64,000 nt of DNA from Amycolatopsis jejuensis (lineage in GTDB: Bacteria; Actinomycetota; Actinomycetes; Mycobacteriales; Pseudonocardiaceae). The stretch is taken from contig NZ_JNYZ01000005.1 in the NCBI RefSeq assembly GCF_000717335.1, positions 413,043 to 477,042 of the forward strand, given 5' to 3'. The position numbers and the translations under genes are program-made. Shown piece by piece: positions 17,054-25,777 of this stretch (its first letter is position 1; each line of letters begins with the position of its first letter). A model generated the notes under the pieces. It was not told the origin of the DNA and did not search any database. It worked only from the letters and a program-made list of their open reading frames with translations.

Positions 17054-18079
17054 TCAGACCTTCCGGTGGATGGGACAGGGAGACGCCAAGGTTTCCGACG
17101 GCGATTCGCCGTACCGGTCGCGGTAGTAGGCCGCGAATCGCCCCAGGTGACTGAAGCCGGACGCCGTGGCCACCTGCGCGACGGTGGTGTGGTGCCGGCT
17201 TGCCCGGGCCAGCAACCGATGCGCGTGCGCCAGCCGCGTCTGGCGCACGAAAGTCATCGGGGTGACGCCGAGGTGCCGCAGGAAGCAGTACTGCAGCGCT
17301 CGCACACTCGTCGCGGCGAGGCCGGCGAGTTCGCGAACGGTGTAGGCCCGCGCCGGATCGGCCAGGACCGCCCGGCGCACCCGTTCGACCGCCGTCGACT
17401 GCAGGATCGGGCTTCCGGCATGGAGTTCTTCGCTGTGCTGGTGGGCCGATCCCAGCAGCAAAGTGGTGACCAGGTAATGACAGAGGCGTTCCGCGACGGC
17501 TTCGTGGTACAGCGGGCCGCCCGGTTCCTTGAGCCCCTCCGCGATGGCGGCGAACAAGTGCAGCCATTGGGCGAGCGGGCCTTCGGTACTGCCCTGGATC
17601 GGCTCGAAGCGCACCGGGCCGGTGATCGGGCGGCCCAGCAGATCCGACAGGCATTGCTCGAGATAGGCACGGTCGATGCGGGCGCCGTACTGCACGGTCC
17701 CTGAATGCCACCGCGCGATACTCGTTCTGCCGACCGGGAAATGGATGGCGATCCGGCCCGGCGTGCACAGGTACTGCCGGTCCTCCCACACCGCCTCCCA
17801 TCCGCCGACCAGCGGAGTGCTCACGTGGTAGGCGTCGGTCAGCTCGCCGAAGCCGAGGTGCACTTCCGAGTCGTACGACAGCCGGCCGATCGTCATGTGC
17901 CCGAGCGATACTGTCGTGAGCCGCATGCCCACGTCGCGGGTGGGAGCCAGGCACGACAGCCGGTGCCGGTAGTAGTGCCTGCCCAGCACGCGGCGTGCTT
18001 CGTCGAGATCGGCGACGCGATAGCGGTCGATCCGCCCGACGTCCGGTGGCCGGTCCCGCAGACCGGTCGGCCCCGGCAT
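17054..18079 (-). CDS. AraC-family regulator inside the catabolic operon
   Basis: 341 residues. The N-terminal half resembles the AraC_binding_2 sensor (FGELTDAYHVSTPLVGGWEA). The C-terminal domain has two helix-turn-helices: ARAYTVRELAGLAATSVRAL and VAQVATASGFSHLGRFAAYY followed by RDRYGESPSETL. ATG 18079 lies 1 base after the hydrolase stop, and its own stop is 5 bases before the dehydrogenase start. It is thus co-transcribed with the enzymes and may be a feedback activator of the operon. Confidence 0.88.
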   Translation of the reverse strand: MPGPTGLRDRPPDVGRIDRYRVADLDEARRVLGRHYYRHRLSCLAPTRDVGMRLTTVSLGHMTIGRLSYDSEVHLGFGELTDAYHVSTPLVGGWEAVWEDRQYLCTPGRIAIHFPVGRTSIARWHSGTVQYGARIDRAYLEQCLSDLLGRPITGPVRFEPIQGSTEGPLAQWLHLFAAIAEGLKEPGGPLYHEAVAERLCHYLVTTLLLGSAHQHSEELHAGSPILQSTAVERVRRAVLADPARAYTVRELAGLAATSVRALQYCFLRHLGVTPMTFVRQTRLAHAHRLLARASRHHTTVAQVATASGFSHLGRFAAYYRDRYGESPSETLASPCPIHRKV

Positions 18080-18080
18080 G

Positions 18081-18893
18081 TCAGGCCCGGCCTTCCAGGA
18101 ACGCGGTGACCAGCCCGAGCGTCTGCGGCAGCTGCTCCAGCTGCGGGACGTGGCCGCACTCGTCGAGCAGCTCGACCGTGGCGTGCGGGACCAGCCGGGC
18201 GTACTCGGCGGCGTAACCGGCAGGGACGACCGCGTCGCCCTTGCCCCAGACGATCAGCGTCGGCGCCGTGATCCGGTGCAGCCGCCGGGAAAGCCCGCGG
18301 TCCTGGATCGGCCAGAAGAACTTGGCGGCACAGCCGGTCGCCCAGATCAGATTCACGGCGGCGTCGAGTGCGGCCGCGGGATCGGTGATCTCGGGGAAGA
18401 TCGTGCGGGTCGCTGCCGAATCCGGATCGGCGAAGAGGTACTTCTTCGCCAGTTCCGGGGAGATCATCATCTCGGCGTTGTACGGCAGGTCCTCCTGCCA
18501 CAACCCACCCGGCGCGAGCAGGACGAGCCGGGCGGGAAGGTCCGGAAAGGTCGCGGCCAGTTCCGCGGCCACCATCCCGCCGAAGCTCGTCCCGATGATC
18601 GGCAGCGACGTGAGACCCAGGTGCCGGAGCGCGCCCTCGTAGGCGAGCACGAGGTCGCCGACCGAGTCCAGCTGGTGGATTGCCATGCTGTCGCCCTCCG
18701 CGGTGCCGGGCAGCCGCGGCGCGTAAACCGTGTGGTGCTGCGCCAAGGTGCGCAGGAACGGGTCCCACCAAAGCCCGCCAGCGGGGTGCAGGTAGAGCAG
18801 CGGCGGGCCGGAACCGAGCTTGTCGACGTGGAGATCGAGGCGCCCGCCCCATGCCGGGACGACCTCGGTGGTGGGCTCTGCTTGGCCGATCAT
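18081..18893 (-). CDS. Alpha/beta-fold hydrolase (RutD/MhpC-like)
   Basis: 270 residues. LLYLHPAGGLWWDPFL forms the oxyanion region, IGTSFGGMVAAELA carries the nucleophile Ser103, VWGKGDAVVP holds the acid region, and LLDECGHVPQLEQ carries the catalytic His. ATG 18893 overlaps the monooxygenase stop as ATGA. In pyrimidine (Rut) and aromatic pathways such hydrolases act just after ring oxidation on carbamates, amides or C-C bonds. The immediate coupling to the monooxygenase suggests the same here. Confidence 0.85.
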   Translation of the reverse strand: MIGQAEPTTEVVPAWGGRLDLHVDKLGSGPPLLYLHPAGGLWWDPFLRTLAQHHTVYAPRLPGTAEGDSMAIHQLDSVGDLVLAYEGALRHLGLTSLPIIGTSFGGMVAAELAATFPDLPARLVLLAPGGLWQEDLPYNAEMMISPELAKKYLFADPDSAATRTIFPEITDPAAALDAAVNLIWATGCAAKFFWPIQDRGLSRRLHRITAPTLIVWGKGDAVVPAGYAAEYARLVPHATVELLDECGHVPQLEQLPQTLGLVTAFLEGRA

Positions 18894-20149
18894 GTGAGCT
18901 TCACTCCGTTCAGTCCGGACTGGCAGGCGGAGACCGGCAGGCCGCCGAGCCGGGTCGGCCACCAGCGGTTCGCGCCTGCGTACTCCGACCAGATCCCCCG
19001 CAGCTCGGGCAGCACCGAGGACGCGAAGAGATCGATGTTGTGCTTCACCAGGTCCGTCGGCATCGAGCCGGTTTGCAGCTGTACCAACAGGTTCCCTCCG
19101 CGGTAACTGCGGACGCGCTCGGCGAGCACCTCGCGCACGGTGGCTGGGCTGCCGGCCACCAGGGCGCCGGACTCGACCTGTTCGCGGAAGGTCGGCAGCG
19201 TGTCCGAGCCGCCGCCCATTCCGGAGCCGAAGAGAGCACGCAGCCCCTGCGGTGAGATGCCGCCGGGCAACGCAAGGTACTTCACCGGGACCGCTGGTAC
19301 GCCGCACTTCAGGTGGTACTCGACATGCTCGGCGTACAGCCGCTCGGCTTCCGCATCGGAGCCTGCCACGAGAACCCGCTGACCGACGGTGACCCGGAAC
19401 GGGTTGTCGTCGAGGTTCAGTTCGGCGGCCATGCGCCACAGGTCGTCGAGGATGCGCTGGGCGTCGATTCCGGCGCCGAGTGAGACGACGTTGAAACCGA
19501 GGTCGCGTTCGAGCGCGAACCGCGTGGTGTTCGGGTTGCCGATGCCGGTGATGCTGACCGGCGGATGCGGGTCCTGGAACGGCCGCGGCCAGACGTTCAC
19601 CTTCAGGTACTGGGAGTACTTGCCGTTCCATCCGAAGGGTTCGCTCGCCGTCCAGGCTCGCAGCACGAGTGCCAGGTTTTCGTCGTACCTGGCCCTGGTC
19701 TCGATCGGCGGCACGCCGGCGTTGAGGTTCGCGTCGTAGGCCAGCCCGATCGGGAAGCCGGCCAGGAGCCGTCCGCCGGACAGGTTGTCCAGCCACGCCA
19801 GTTCCTCGGCCACCCGCAGCGGTTCCCTGACCTTGCCCAGGCTGCGCCCGACCAGATAAATGCCGGTGTCCAGGTCCTCGCTGCCGATCACCTGCGCGAG
19901 GATCGCGGCGGACAGGTCAGGATTCGGGCTCATGTCGTACGCGCTCTGGCTGTGCTCGTTCAAGGCGATGGCATCGAAGCCGGCGCGTACTGCGTGCAGC
20001 ATCTCGTCGTGCGCGTGCTGCAGATCCTGATGGACGAGCGCGGGCTCGGTGAGCCCGAAGTCGGTGGAGACGGCCGGCTCGTGCCCGCGGGCGGCGAAGT
20101 CGCCGTCGAAATGCCGGTACGGCAGTTGCTGCAGATACGTGACCTTCAT
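18890..20149 (-). CDS. Luciferase-like (LLM) flavin-dependent monooxygenase
   Basis: 419 residues, bacterial-luciferase TIM-barrel family. Typical blocks are HDEMLHAVRAGFDAIALNEH, IYLVGRSLGKVREPLRVAEE, LAWLDNLSGGRLLAGFPIG and ETRARYDENLALVLRAW. The C-terminus has an AGSPATVREVLAE block. Together with the flavin reductase one gene upstream this makes a two-component oxygenase using reduced FMN and O2. Homologous systems (RutA, PyrA, DszA types) cleave ring C-N or C-S bonds or hydroxylate. I infer it is the first enzyme of the operon's pathway. Confidence 0.87.
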   Translation of the reverse strand: MKVTYLQQLPYRHFDGDFAARGHEPAVSTDFGLTEPALVHQDLQHAHDEMLHAVRAGFDAIALNEHSQSAYDMSPNPDLSAAILAQVIGSEDLDTGIYLVGRSLGKVREPLRVAEELAWLDNLSGGRLLAGFPIGLAYDANLNAGVPPIETRARYDENLALVLRAWTASEPFGWNGKYSQYLKVNVWPRPFQDPHPPVSITGIGNPNTTRFALERDLGFNVVSLGAGIDAQRILDDLWRMAAELNLDDNPFRVTVGQRVLVAGSDAEAERLYAEHVEYHLKCGVPAVPVKYLALPGGISPQGLRALFGSGMGGGSDTLPTFREQVESGALVAGSPATVREVLAERVRSYRGGNLLVQLQTGSMPTDLVKHNIDLFASSVLPELRGIWSEYAGANRWWPTRLGGLPVSACQSGLNGVKLT

Positions 20150-20183
20150 GGGGCTCCCTGGATCGAAGTCGGCAGGAGGTGAG

Positions 20184-20714
20184 CTAGTCGCCGGACCCGG
20201 GTTCCGGCGGAAGCGAGCGGTAACGGCCGGACTGGAACACGAGTGCGTCGCGGTCGTAGGTCAGGTGGTCGACGACTCGCCCCAGCACCAGCACGTGATC
20301 CCCGGCGTTGGTGCGCGTGTGCGGTTCGCACTCGATCCAGGCGACCGTGCCGGCCAGCCGGGGGATCCGGCAGTCCGTTTCCCACTGCGCCGCCGGGGAA
20401 TCCGCGCTGGTGCCGCAGAACTGCTTGGCGACGGCTTCTTGTTCGGCGGCCAGGATGTTGACGACGAAGCCGGAGCGGTCCAGCGCCTGCGCCGCCTTCG
20501 AAGTCAAGGCGAGGGACACGAGGACCAGCGGCGGGTCCATCGACACGGAGGTGAACGAGTTCACCGTGATTCCCCGTGCTGCGCCGTCGAGTTCGTAGGT
20601 GACGACCGTGACGCCGGTGGCGAACTGGCCGAGGCTGCGGCGTAACCGGCGGTGGTCCGGTCCGCCGGGACTCACCCCGGAGAGGCCGGTTCGCTGCGAG
20701 GTGTCTGTGTGCAT
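20184..20714 (-). CDS. Flavin reductase (FMN_red, RutF/HpaC-like)
   Basis: 176 residues. [40 protein letters not shown] and the late GDHVLVLGRVVDHL are diagnostic for the flavin-reductase split-barrel family. It would supply FMNH2 to the adjacent luciferase-like monooxygenase, 34 bases downstream. ATG 20714 is the first start of the nine-gene operon. The promoter should be in the 88 bases between it and the PucR gene, where a TTGCGCATTTTGCGCA repeat occurs. Confidence 0.88.
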   Translation of the reverse strand: MHTDTSQRTGLSGVSPGGPDHRRLRRSLGQFATGVTVVTYELDGAARGITVNSFTSVSMDPPLVLVSLALTSKAAQALDRSGFVVNILAAEQEAVAKQFCGTSADSPAAQWETDCRIPRLAGTVAWIECEPHTRTNAGDHVLVLGRVVDHLTYDRDALVFQSGRYRSLPPEPGSGD

Positions 20715-20781
20715 TGCCTGACGCTAAGCTCGCTCCGGCGAGCCGCGCTTGCCCTGCATTCACAGAGTATGGCGCCGTCCG

Positions 20782-20797
20782 TTGCGCATTTTGCGCA
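20782..20797. promoter_or_regulatory. TGCGCA direct/palindromic repeat upstream of flavin reductase
   Basis: The sequence TTGCGCATTTTGCGCA holds two copies of the self-complementary hexamer TGCGCA, 3 bases apart. It lies between the PucR stop and the first gene of the monooxygenase operon. It is a plausible binding site for the PucR or AraC regulator. Seen directly; the role is inferred. Confidence 0.45.
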
Positions 20798-20802
20798 GGT
20801 GG

Positions 20803-22092
20803 TCAGCCGTCCGCCGGCGGCAACGGGCGGTGCAAGGCGTGCTGCATCAGCAGCGCGACCCGCAGCTCCACCTGCCGTTCGGTGATCGGCCTGCCGAGGA
20901 GTTCCTCGGCTCGCCGGAGCCGATACGCGACGGTGTTGCGCGCAATGTGCAGCTGCCTGGCCACGACCTGGGGGCTGTGGGAGTCCAGGTATGCCGCAAG
21001 GGTTTCCAGCAGGACGGCGTGCTCCGGCACGGCCAGCGCGCCCAGCTCGGCCTCGACGAATTTCCGGACACTGCGCGGGTCGGTCCCGAGCAGCCCGAGG
21101 AGCCGGACGTCGGCAAACGGGATCACCGGGCGGTCCCGCAACCCGGGCAGGGTGATCGACAGCAACCGCGCCTGGGTGGCCTCGGCCATGGTCTGCCGGA
21201 ACCCGGCGATTCCTTCGGCCACCCCGCCCAGCGCGATCCGCACGGCAGGAGGCGCTTCGAGGTCTGGGGGCAGCGCGAAGGGCTGGCGGCGATTTCCCCA
21301 CCCGCGCAGGTAGTCGTTGCCCTCGTGCGCGAGGTACAGCTGCTGCGCGAACCCGAACCGGGCCAGGAATCCCGACGCGATCCGGCGAAGCTCGCCGGCC
21401 GGCAGGTCACGGCCGCCGTCGGTCCACACCACGATGCCGACGTGCTGCCGGTAGGCGAGGTCGTAGCGCAGCTTTTGGGCGATCTCGGCCAGGCCGTGGC
21501 TGCGCCCGGCGAGCACGTCCTCGATCAGGACCCGGCGGGCGTCGTCGGGGTCGAGCCTGCGCTCCAGCTCGTCCGCATACAGCTTGGTCAGCTCTTCGCC
21601 GAGAGAGTCGGAGAAGAGGAACCCGAACTTCCAGACCGCGTCGAGCCGGTCGGCGAGGACGCGGGTGGACGTGAGCCGCCGGCACTCCGCCATCAACCGC
21701 TCGACGACCATGGCGTGCCCGCGATGCACCGAGGCGAGCACCGACGGCAGCGGGATATCGGCCGCCGCGCTGAGGTTTACGAGCTCGCGGCCCCGGTCAC
21801 CGAGGAGACCGTGAACCACCGAACCGGCCCGGATCGTCTCAAGGGACAGCAAGACCGATTCCTGCATGGCGGCGGGGAACACCGTGGACCCGTCGCCGAG
21901 AGCGCCGAGCGCGGGTGTCTCCGCCGCGAGGCTCCTCGCGAGCTCGGCCCCGACCTGCATCGCCCAGCGGACCGGAGCCTCGCCGAGGCCGGGGCTCCGG
22001 AGGCGGACTTCGTCCGGAGCCAGCCAGCTGCGCAGATCCGGGTCGGTGGCGTCGAGTGCGTCGGTCCAGTGCTGTTCGATCCGACTTCCCAC
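20803..22092 (-). CDS. PucR/CdaR-family regulator
   Basis: 429 residues. The C-terminal helix-turn-helix HSPQVVARQLHIARNTVAYR, followed by LRRAEELLGRPITERQVEL, is typical of the family (HTH_30). The middle contains a GGDEF-like CdaR region (YRQHVGIVVWTDGG). The start is GTG 22092 after GGGAAGGGAG. It lies upstream of and on the same strand as the flavin-reductase/monooxygenase operon, with 88 bases between. It probably regulates that operon, and perhaps the cat genes on the other side. Confidence 0.85.
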   Translation of the reverse strand: MGSRIEQHWTDALDATDPDLRSWLAPDEVRLRSPGLGEAPVRWAMQVGAELARSLAAETPALGALGDGSTVFPAAMQESVLLSLETIRAGSVVHGLLGDRGRELVNLSAAADIPLPSVLASVHRGHAMVVERLMAECRRLTSTRVLADRLDAVWKFGFLFSDSLGEELTKLYADELERRLDPDDARRVLIEDVLAGRSHGLAEIAQKLRYDLAYRQHVGIVVWTDGGRDLPAGELRRIASGFLARFGFAQQLYLAHEGNDYLRGWGNRRQPFALPPDLEAPPAVRIALGGVAEGIAGFRQTMAEATQARLLSITLPGLRDRPVIPFADVRLLGLLGTDPRSVRKFVEAELGALAVPEHAVLLETLAAYLDSHSPQVVARQLHIARNTVAYRLRRAEELLGRPITERQVELRVALLMQHALHRPLPPADG

Positions 22093-22186
22093 CGGATGCT
22101 CCCTTCCCAGCCTGAGATGTCCGCACCCCCTGCCGGGTCATCGCCGGACCGTAACCGGGAAAACCCGCGTCGGCAACCGGTCCGCG

Positions 22187-23344
22187 CTAGTTGTCCGCGG
22201 TGGTGTTCTGCAGCCAGGCCACGATCGCGTCGGTGTGCGTGCCGAGATCCGGTACCGAGCCGAGAGGCGGCCGCCAGCCCGCGACCGTCACCGGCGGGAG
22301 CAACGCATCGAACGGGCCGGCGGAAGTCTCGACCTGCTCCCACCGTGCCCGCGCCGCCAGTTGCGGATGCGCTGCGAAGTCCCGGATACTGCGTTGCTCG
22401 GCGAAGGCGATCGCGGCCTTGTCCAGCTTGGCGCGGGCAAGCTCGGAGTCCATCGCGGCGAAGGCCGAGCGGACGCAGTCGTCCAGCGCTTGCCGATGCG
22501 CGACGCGCTGGTGGTTACCGGCAAACCGCGGATCGCTTGCCAGGTCGGGCCGGGCGAGGACGATCCGGCAGAACCGGTCCCACTCGCGCTCGTTCTGCAG
22601 CCCCACGGTGAGTACGACGCCGTCGGCGCAGGCGAACGGCCCGTACGGGGCGATGGTCGCGTGGCTGGCCCCGGCGCGGGCGGGCTCGGCACCGCCGTAC
22701 GTCGTGTAGAGCAGCGGGTGCATCATCCACTCGCCGAGCGCCTCGAGCATCGACACCTCCAGCCGTGCCCCATGCCCGGTCTGCTGCTTGTGCAGCACGG
22801 CGGACAAGATCCCGGTGTAGGCGTACATCCCGGTGGCGATGTCGGCGATGGAAATCCCTGCCTTGGCGGGATGCTCCGGCGTACCCGTCACCGAAAGCAG
22901 CCCGGCCTCGCATTGGATGAGAAGGTCGTACGCCTTCTTGGCGGAGTACGGACCGCCGGTGCCGTACCCGGAGATGTCGCACGTGATCAGGCCGGGGAAG
23001 CGGGCGGTGAGTCCGGCCGAACCGACGCCGAGCCGGTCGGCCGCGCCCGGGGCCAGGTTCTGCACGACCACGTCGGCCTCGGCGACGAGCCGGGTCAAGA
23101 TCTCCTTGCCGCCGTCGCTTTTGAGGTCGAGCACCAGCGACTCCTTGTTCCGGTTGAGCCAGACGAAGTAACTCGACAGGCCGTGCACGCTCGTGTCGTA
23201 GCCTCGCGCGCTGTCCCCGGAATCCGGTCGCTCCACCTTGATCACCCTGGCGCCGAGATCGGCCAGCTGCCGCGTGGCGAACGGCGCCGCCACCGCTTGT
23301 TCGAGCGAGACGACCGTGATTCCCCGAAGGGGTAGAAAGGGCAT
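22187..23344 (-). CDS. Class III CoA-transferase (CaiB/BaiF family)
   Basis: 385 residues. LRGITVVSLEQAVAAPFATR, LADLGARVIKVERPDSGDSA and the nucleophile block AGISIADIATGMYAYTG with Asp168 define the family, which moves CoA between carboxylates. ATG 23344 has GGAG upstream. The gene is divergent from catC. Because no pcaIJ-like subunits are in the window, this enzyme is a candidate to activate 3-oxoadipate or to start another acid into CoA form. Confidence 0.87.
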   Translation of the reverse strand: MPFLPLRGITVVSLEQAVAAPFATRQLADLGARVIKVERPDSGDSARGYDTSVHGLSSYFVWLNRNKESLVLDLKSDGGKEILTRLVAEADVVVQNLAPGAADRLGVGSAGLTARFPGLITCDISGYGTGGPYSAKKAYDLLIQCEAGLLSVTGTPEHPAKAGISIADIATGMYAYTGILSAVLHKQQTGHGARLEVSMLEALGEWMMHPLLYTTYGGAEPARAGASHATIAPYGPFACADGVVLTVGLQNEREWDRFCRIVLARPDLASDPRFAGNHQRVAHRQALDDCVRSAFAAMDSELARAKLDKAAIAFAEQRSIRDFAAHPQLAARARWEQVETSAGPFDALLPPVTVAGWRPPLGSVPDLGTHTDAIVAWLQNTTADN

Positions 23345-23426
23345 GCCTGCTCCAGGTTTTCCGCACTGATCGGAATTGCCAGCCTCGCACGATTTCCCGG
23401 GCGGCCGGACCGGGTGCGTGTCTTGG

Positions 23427-23448
23427 CCATTCCGGTTGCGCGGAATGG
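23427..23448. promoter_or_regulatory. Palindrome in the divergent CoA-transferase/catC promoter region
   Basis: CCATTCCG and CGGAATGG are perfect 8-bp arms around a 6-base spacer, about 83 bases from each gene start on either side. The layout suits an operator for a dimeric regulator controlling both directions. Confidence 0.6.
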
Positions 23449-23530
23449 ATAGACGTCTTTGCCGCGGCGCGGAAAGCTGATGCGAACTTCGCCGGGCCGG
23501 TGCCCGGACATCCCGAAAGGTAGTGCTCAC

Positions 23531-23809
23531 GTGTTGTTTCTTGCGCACATGGAGGTGACCGTTCCCGCGGGACTCGACCCGGCCGTCGTGGCCGATCTGC
23601 TGGCGCGGGAGAAGGCCCGGGCCGTGGAGCTGCAGCGGGAAGGGTGCTGGCGGGAGCTGTGGCGGGTCGCCGGGCGGTTTGCGAACGTGAGCGTGTTCGA
23701 GGTCGGCAGCGTCGACCGGTTGCACGAAATCCTGGCCTCGCTGCCGATGTTCCCGTATCTCGACATCACGGTCACGGCGCTGGCCACCCACCCGTCCAAA
23801 GTGGACTGA
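23531..23809 (+). CDS. catC: Muconolactone delta-isomerase
   Basis: 92 residues, the usual length. MLFLAHMEVTVPAGLD at the start, REGCWRELWRVAGRFANVSV in the middle and MFPYLDITVTALATHPS at the end are the CatC signature. It converts muconolactone to 3-oxoadipate enol-lactone. GTG 23531 follows GAAAGG at a spacing of about 10. It is the first gene of the plus-strand cat set and stops 7 bases before catA. A decayed second catC copy is at 42247-42446. Confidence 0.93.
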   Translation: MLFLAHMEVTVPAGLDPAVVADLLAREKARAVELQREGCWRELWRVAGRFANVSVFEVGSVDRLHEILASLPMFPYLDITVTALATHPSKVD

Positions 23810-23816
23810 ATCGGAA

Positions 23817-24650
23817 ATGAGGGACTCGGTGACGAAGATCAGTGGACGAGCACTGCCCCGGGAAAACCGCGGGGCGGCCATCGTCGCGGAACTCATGGAC
23901 GGTATTCGCAGTGTCCTCGCCAAATACGAGGTCACCTACTGCGAATACACGATGGCCAAGGAATACCTGGTCAATCTCGGCCAGGCCGGCGAATGGCCGC
24001 TGTTTGCCGACGTGTTTTTCGAGGCGACCGTCGAGGAGGCCGACTCGAATGCCCGCGACGGCAGCCCCGGGGCGATCGAGGGGCCGTTCTTCCTTCCCGG
24101 CGCGCCCGTGCTCGAACCGCCGTTCGTGATGCCGATGCGGGCCGGTGAACCGGGCGATGTTCTCGTGTTCTCCGGCACCGTCACCGCGCCCGACCGGACC
24201 CCGATCCCGCATGCGCAGGTCGAGATCTGGCAGAGCGACGCACAGGGCACCTACTCCGGCATCCCGTACCCGGACGGGCGGGAGCTGCCGCCGGAGTTCA
24301 ACCTCCGGGCACGCCTGACGGCCGACGAGAACGGGGCGTACCAGGTCCGCACCATCGTGCCGGTGCCGTACGAGATCCCGACCGCGGGGCCGACCGGGGC
24401 ACTGCTGACCGCGGTGGGCTGGCACGCCTTCCGGCCCGCGCACCTGCACCTCATCACCTCGGCCCCGGGCTTCGAGTCGCTCACCACCCAGCTGTACTTC
24501 GACACCGACCCCTACCTCGACTCCGACATCGCCGGGGCAGTCAAACCCGAACTCGTACTCGGCCTGGAAGAGCGCACGGACCTCCTCCCCGGAGAGCGGA
24601 CCTGTTTTGCGGCGTCGTACGAGTTCCGGCTGCCCCGCGCGCGGAAATGA
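23817..24650 (+). CDS. catA: Catechol 1,2-dioxygenase (intradiol)
   Basis: 277 residues with an N-terminal helical linker domain and a C-terminal beta domain. The Fe(III) ligands fit Tyr146 (GTYSG), Tyr185 (VPVPYEIP), His209 and His211 (RPAHLHL). VEIWQSDAQGTYS and SAPGFESLTTQLYF are family blocks. It opens catechol to cis,cis-muconate. A hydroxyquinol-type substrate cannot be excluded. The gene sits between catC and catB in a compact operon. Confidence 0.92.
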   Translation: MRDSVTKISGRALPRENRGAAIVAELMDGIRSVLAKYEVTYCEYTMAKEYLVNLGQAGEWPLFADVFFEATVEEADSNARDGSPGAIEGPFFLPGAPVLEPPFVMPMRAGEPGDVLVFSGTVTAPDRTPIPHAQVEIWQSDAQGTYSGIPYPDGRELPPEFNLRARLTADENGAYQVRTIVPVPYEIPTAGPTGALLTAVGWHAFRPAHLHLITSAPGFESLTTQLYFDTDPYLDSDIAGAVKPELVLGLEERTDLLPGERTCFAASYEFRLPRARK

Positions 24651-24660
24651 CCGTGCCGTC

Positions 24661-25761
24661 GTGAAAATCGCTGCCGTGGAGGCGATTCCGTTCTCCATCC
24701 CGTTGCGCCGGCCGTCCGCGTTCGCCCACGGCACCTTGTCTCGCGCGGACCACGTGCTGGTCCGGGTGACGACCGACGACGGCATCGTCGGGCACGCCGA
24801 GGCGCCCGCGCGTCCCTTCACCTACGGCGAATCCCAGGAATCCATCGTCAAGGCAATCGATTCCTGGATCGCCCCCGCCGTGCTCGGCACGGACCCGTTC
24901 GCCCGCGAGCGCGTGCGGGATTCCCTCCGCTGGCTGCGGTACAACCACACCGCACGCAGTGCCGTGGACCTGGCGATCTGGGACGTGCTCGGCAAGGCGC
25001 TCGGGAAATCCTGTCACCAGCTGCTCGGCGCGTTCACCGAATCCGTCCCCGTCGTGCACATCATCTTCGCCGAGGTTCCCGAAGCAATGGGCGAGGAGGC
25101 GCTGCGGATGCGAGACCGCCACGGAATCGGGATCTTCAAGATCAAGACCGGAAAGGACCCCGTGGTCGACACCAAAGCGATGCGGACGGTCCGCTCGGCG
25201 CTGGGCGACGGCGCCGAGATCTATGTCGACGCGAACAAGGGCTGGACGCCCGACGAGGCGATCCGGCTCCTGCCGGTGATGCAGGAAACCGGCATCACCA
25301 TGATCGAGGAGCCCACGCCGGCCTTTCACCCGCTGGCCCGCCGGTGGGTGGCCGGTACGAGCCCGATCCCGGTGCTGGCCGACGAGAGCGTCACGCGGCT
25401 GGGAGAGGTCGCCCGCGAGGTGCTCGACGGGCACGCCCAGCTGGTCAGCATCAAGGTGGCGCGCACCGGGTTCACCGAGTCCGCCCGCATTGCCGGGCTG
25501 TGCGAGGGGCTCGGGACCGGCGTGGTGGTGGGCAGCCAGATGGACGGTGCCCTCGGCGCGCTCAGCGCCCTCGCGTTCGCCGCCGCGTATCCGGGCACCT
25601 CGAAGCGCGGCGCGGAACTGGGCTACCACCTCGAACTCGCCGACGACATCGCGGCGGCCCCGGCGATCGAGCACGGGCGGATGACGGTGCCGGGGGTGCC
25701 CGGGATCGGGATCGAGATCGACGAGCCGAAATTGCAGCACTACCGATGTGATCAGGACTAG
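24661..25761 (+). CDS. catB: Muconate cycloisomerase
   Basis: 366 residues of the enolase superfamily. Lys160 and Lys162 form the KIK catalytic pair. Asp190 (VDANKGW), Glu216 (MIEEPTP) and Asp241 (LADES) bind Mg/Mn. Lys265 (SIKVAR) is the opposite base. This is the muconate-lactonising layout. GTG 24661 is the start that keeps the family N-terminus VKIAAVEAIPFSIPLRRP. It makes muconolactone from muconate. A degenerate paralogue lies at 41344-42240. Confidence 0.92.
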   Translation: MKIAAVEAIPFSIPLRRPSAFAHGTLSRADHVLVRVTTDDGIVGHAEAPARPFTYGESQESIVKAIDSWIAPAVLGTDPFARERVRDSLRWLRYNHTARSAVDLAIWDVLGKALGKSCHQLLGAFTESVPVVHIIFAEVPEAMGEEALRMRDRHGIGIFKIKTGKDPVVDTKAMRTVRSALGDGAEIYVDANKGWTPDEAIRLLPVMQETGITMIEEPTPAFHPLARRWVAGTSPIPVLADESVTRLGEVAREVLDGHAQLVSIKVARTGFTESARIAGLCEGLGTGVVVGSQMDGALGALSALAFAAAYPGTSKRGAELGYHLELADDIAAAPAIEHGRMTVPGVPGIGIEIDEPKLQHYRCDQD

Positions 25762-25777
25762 CGCAGGAGAATCCGCT

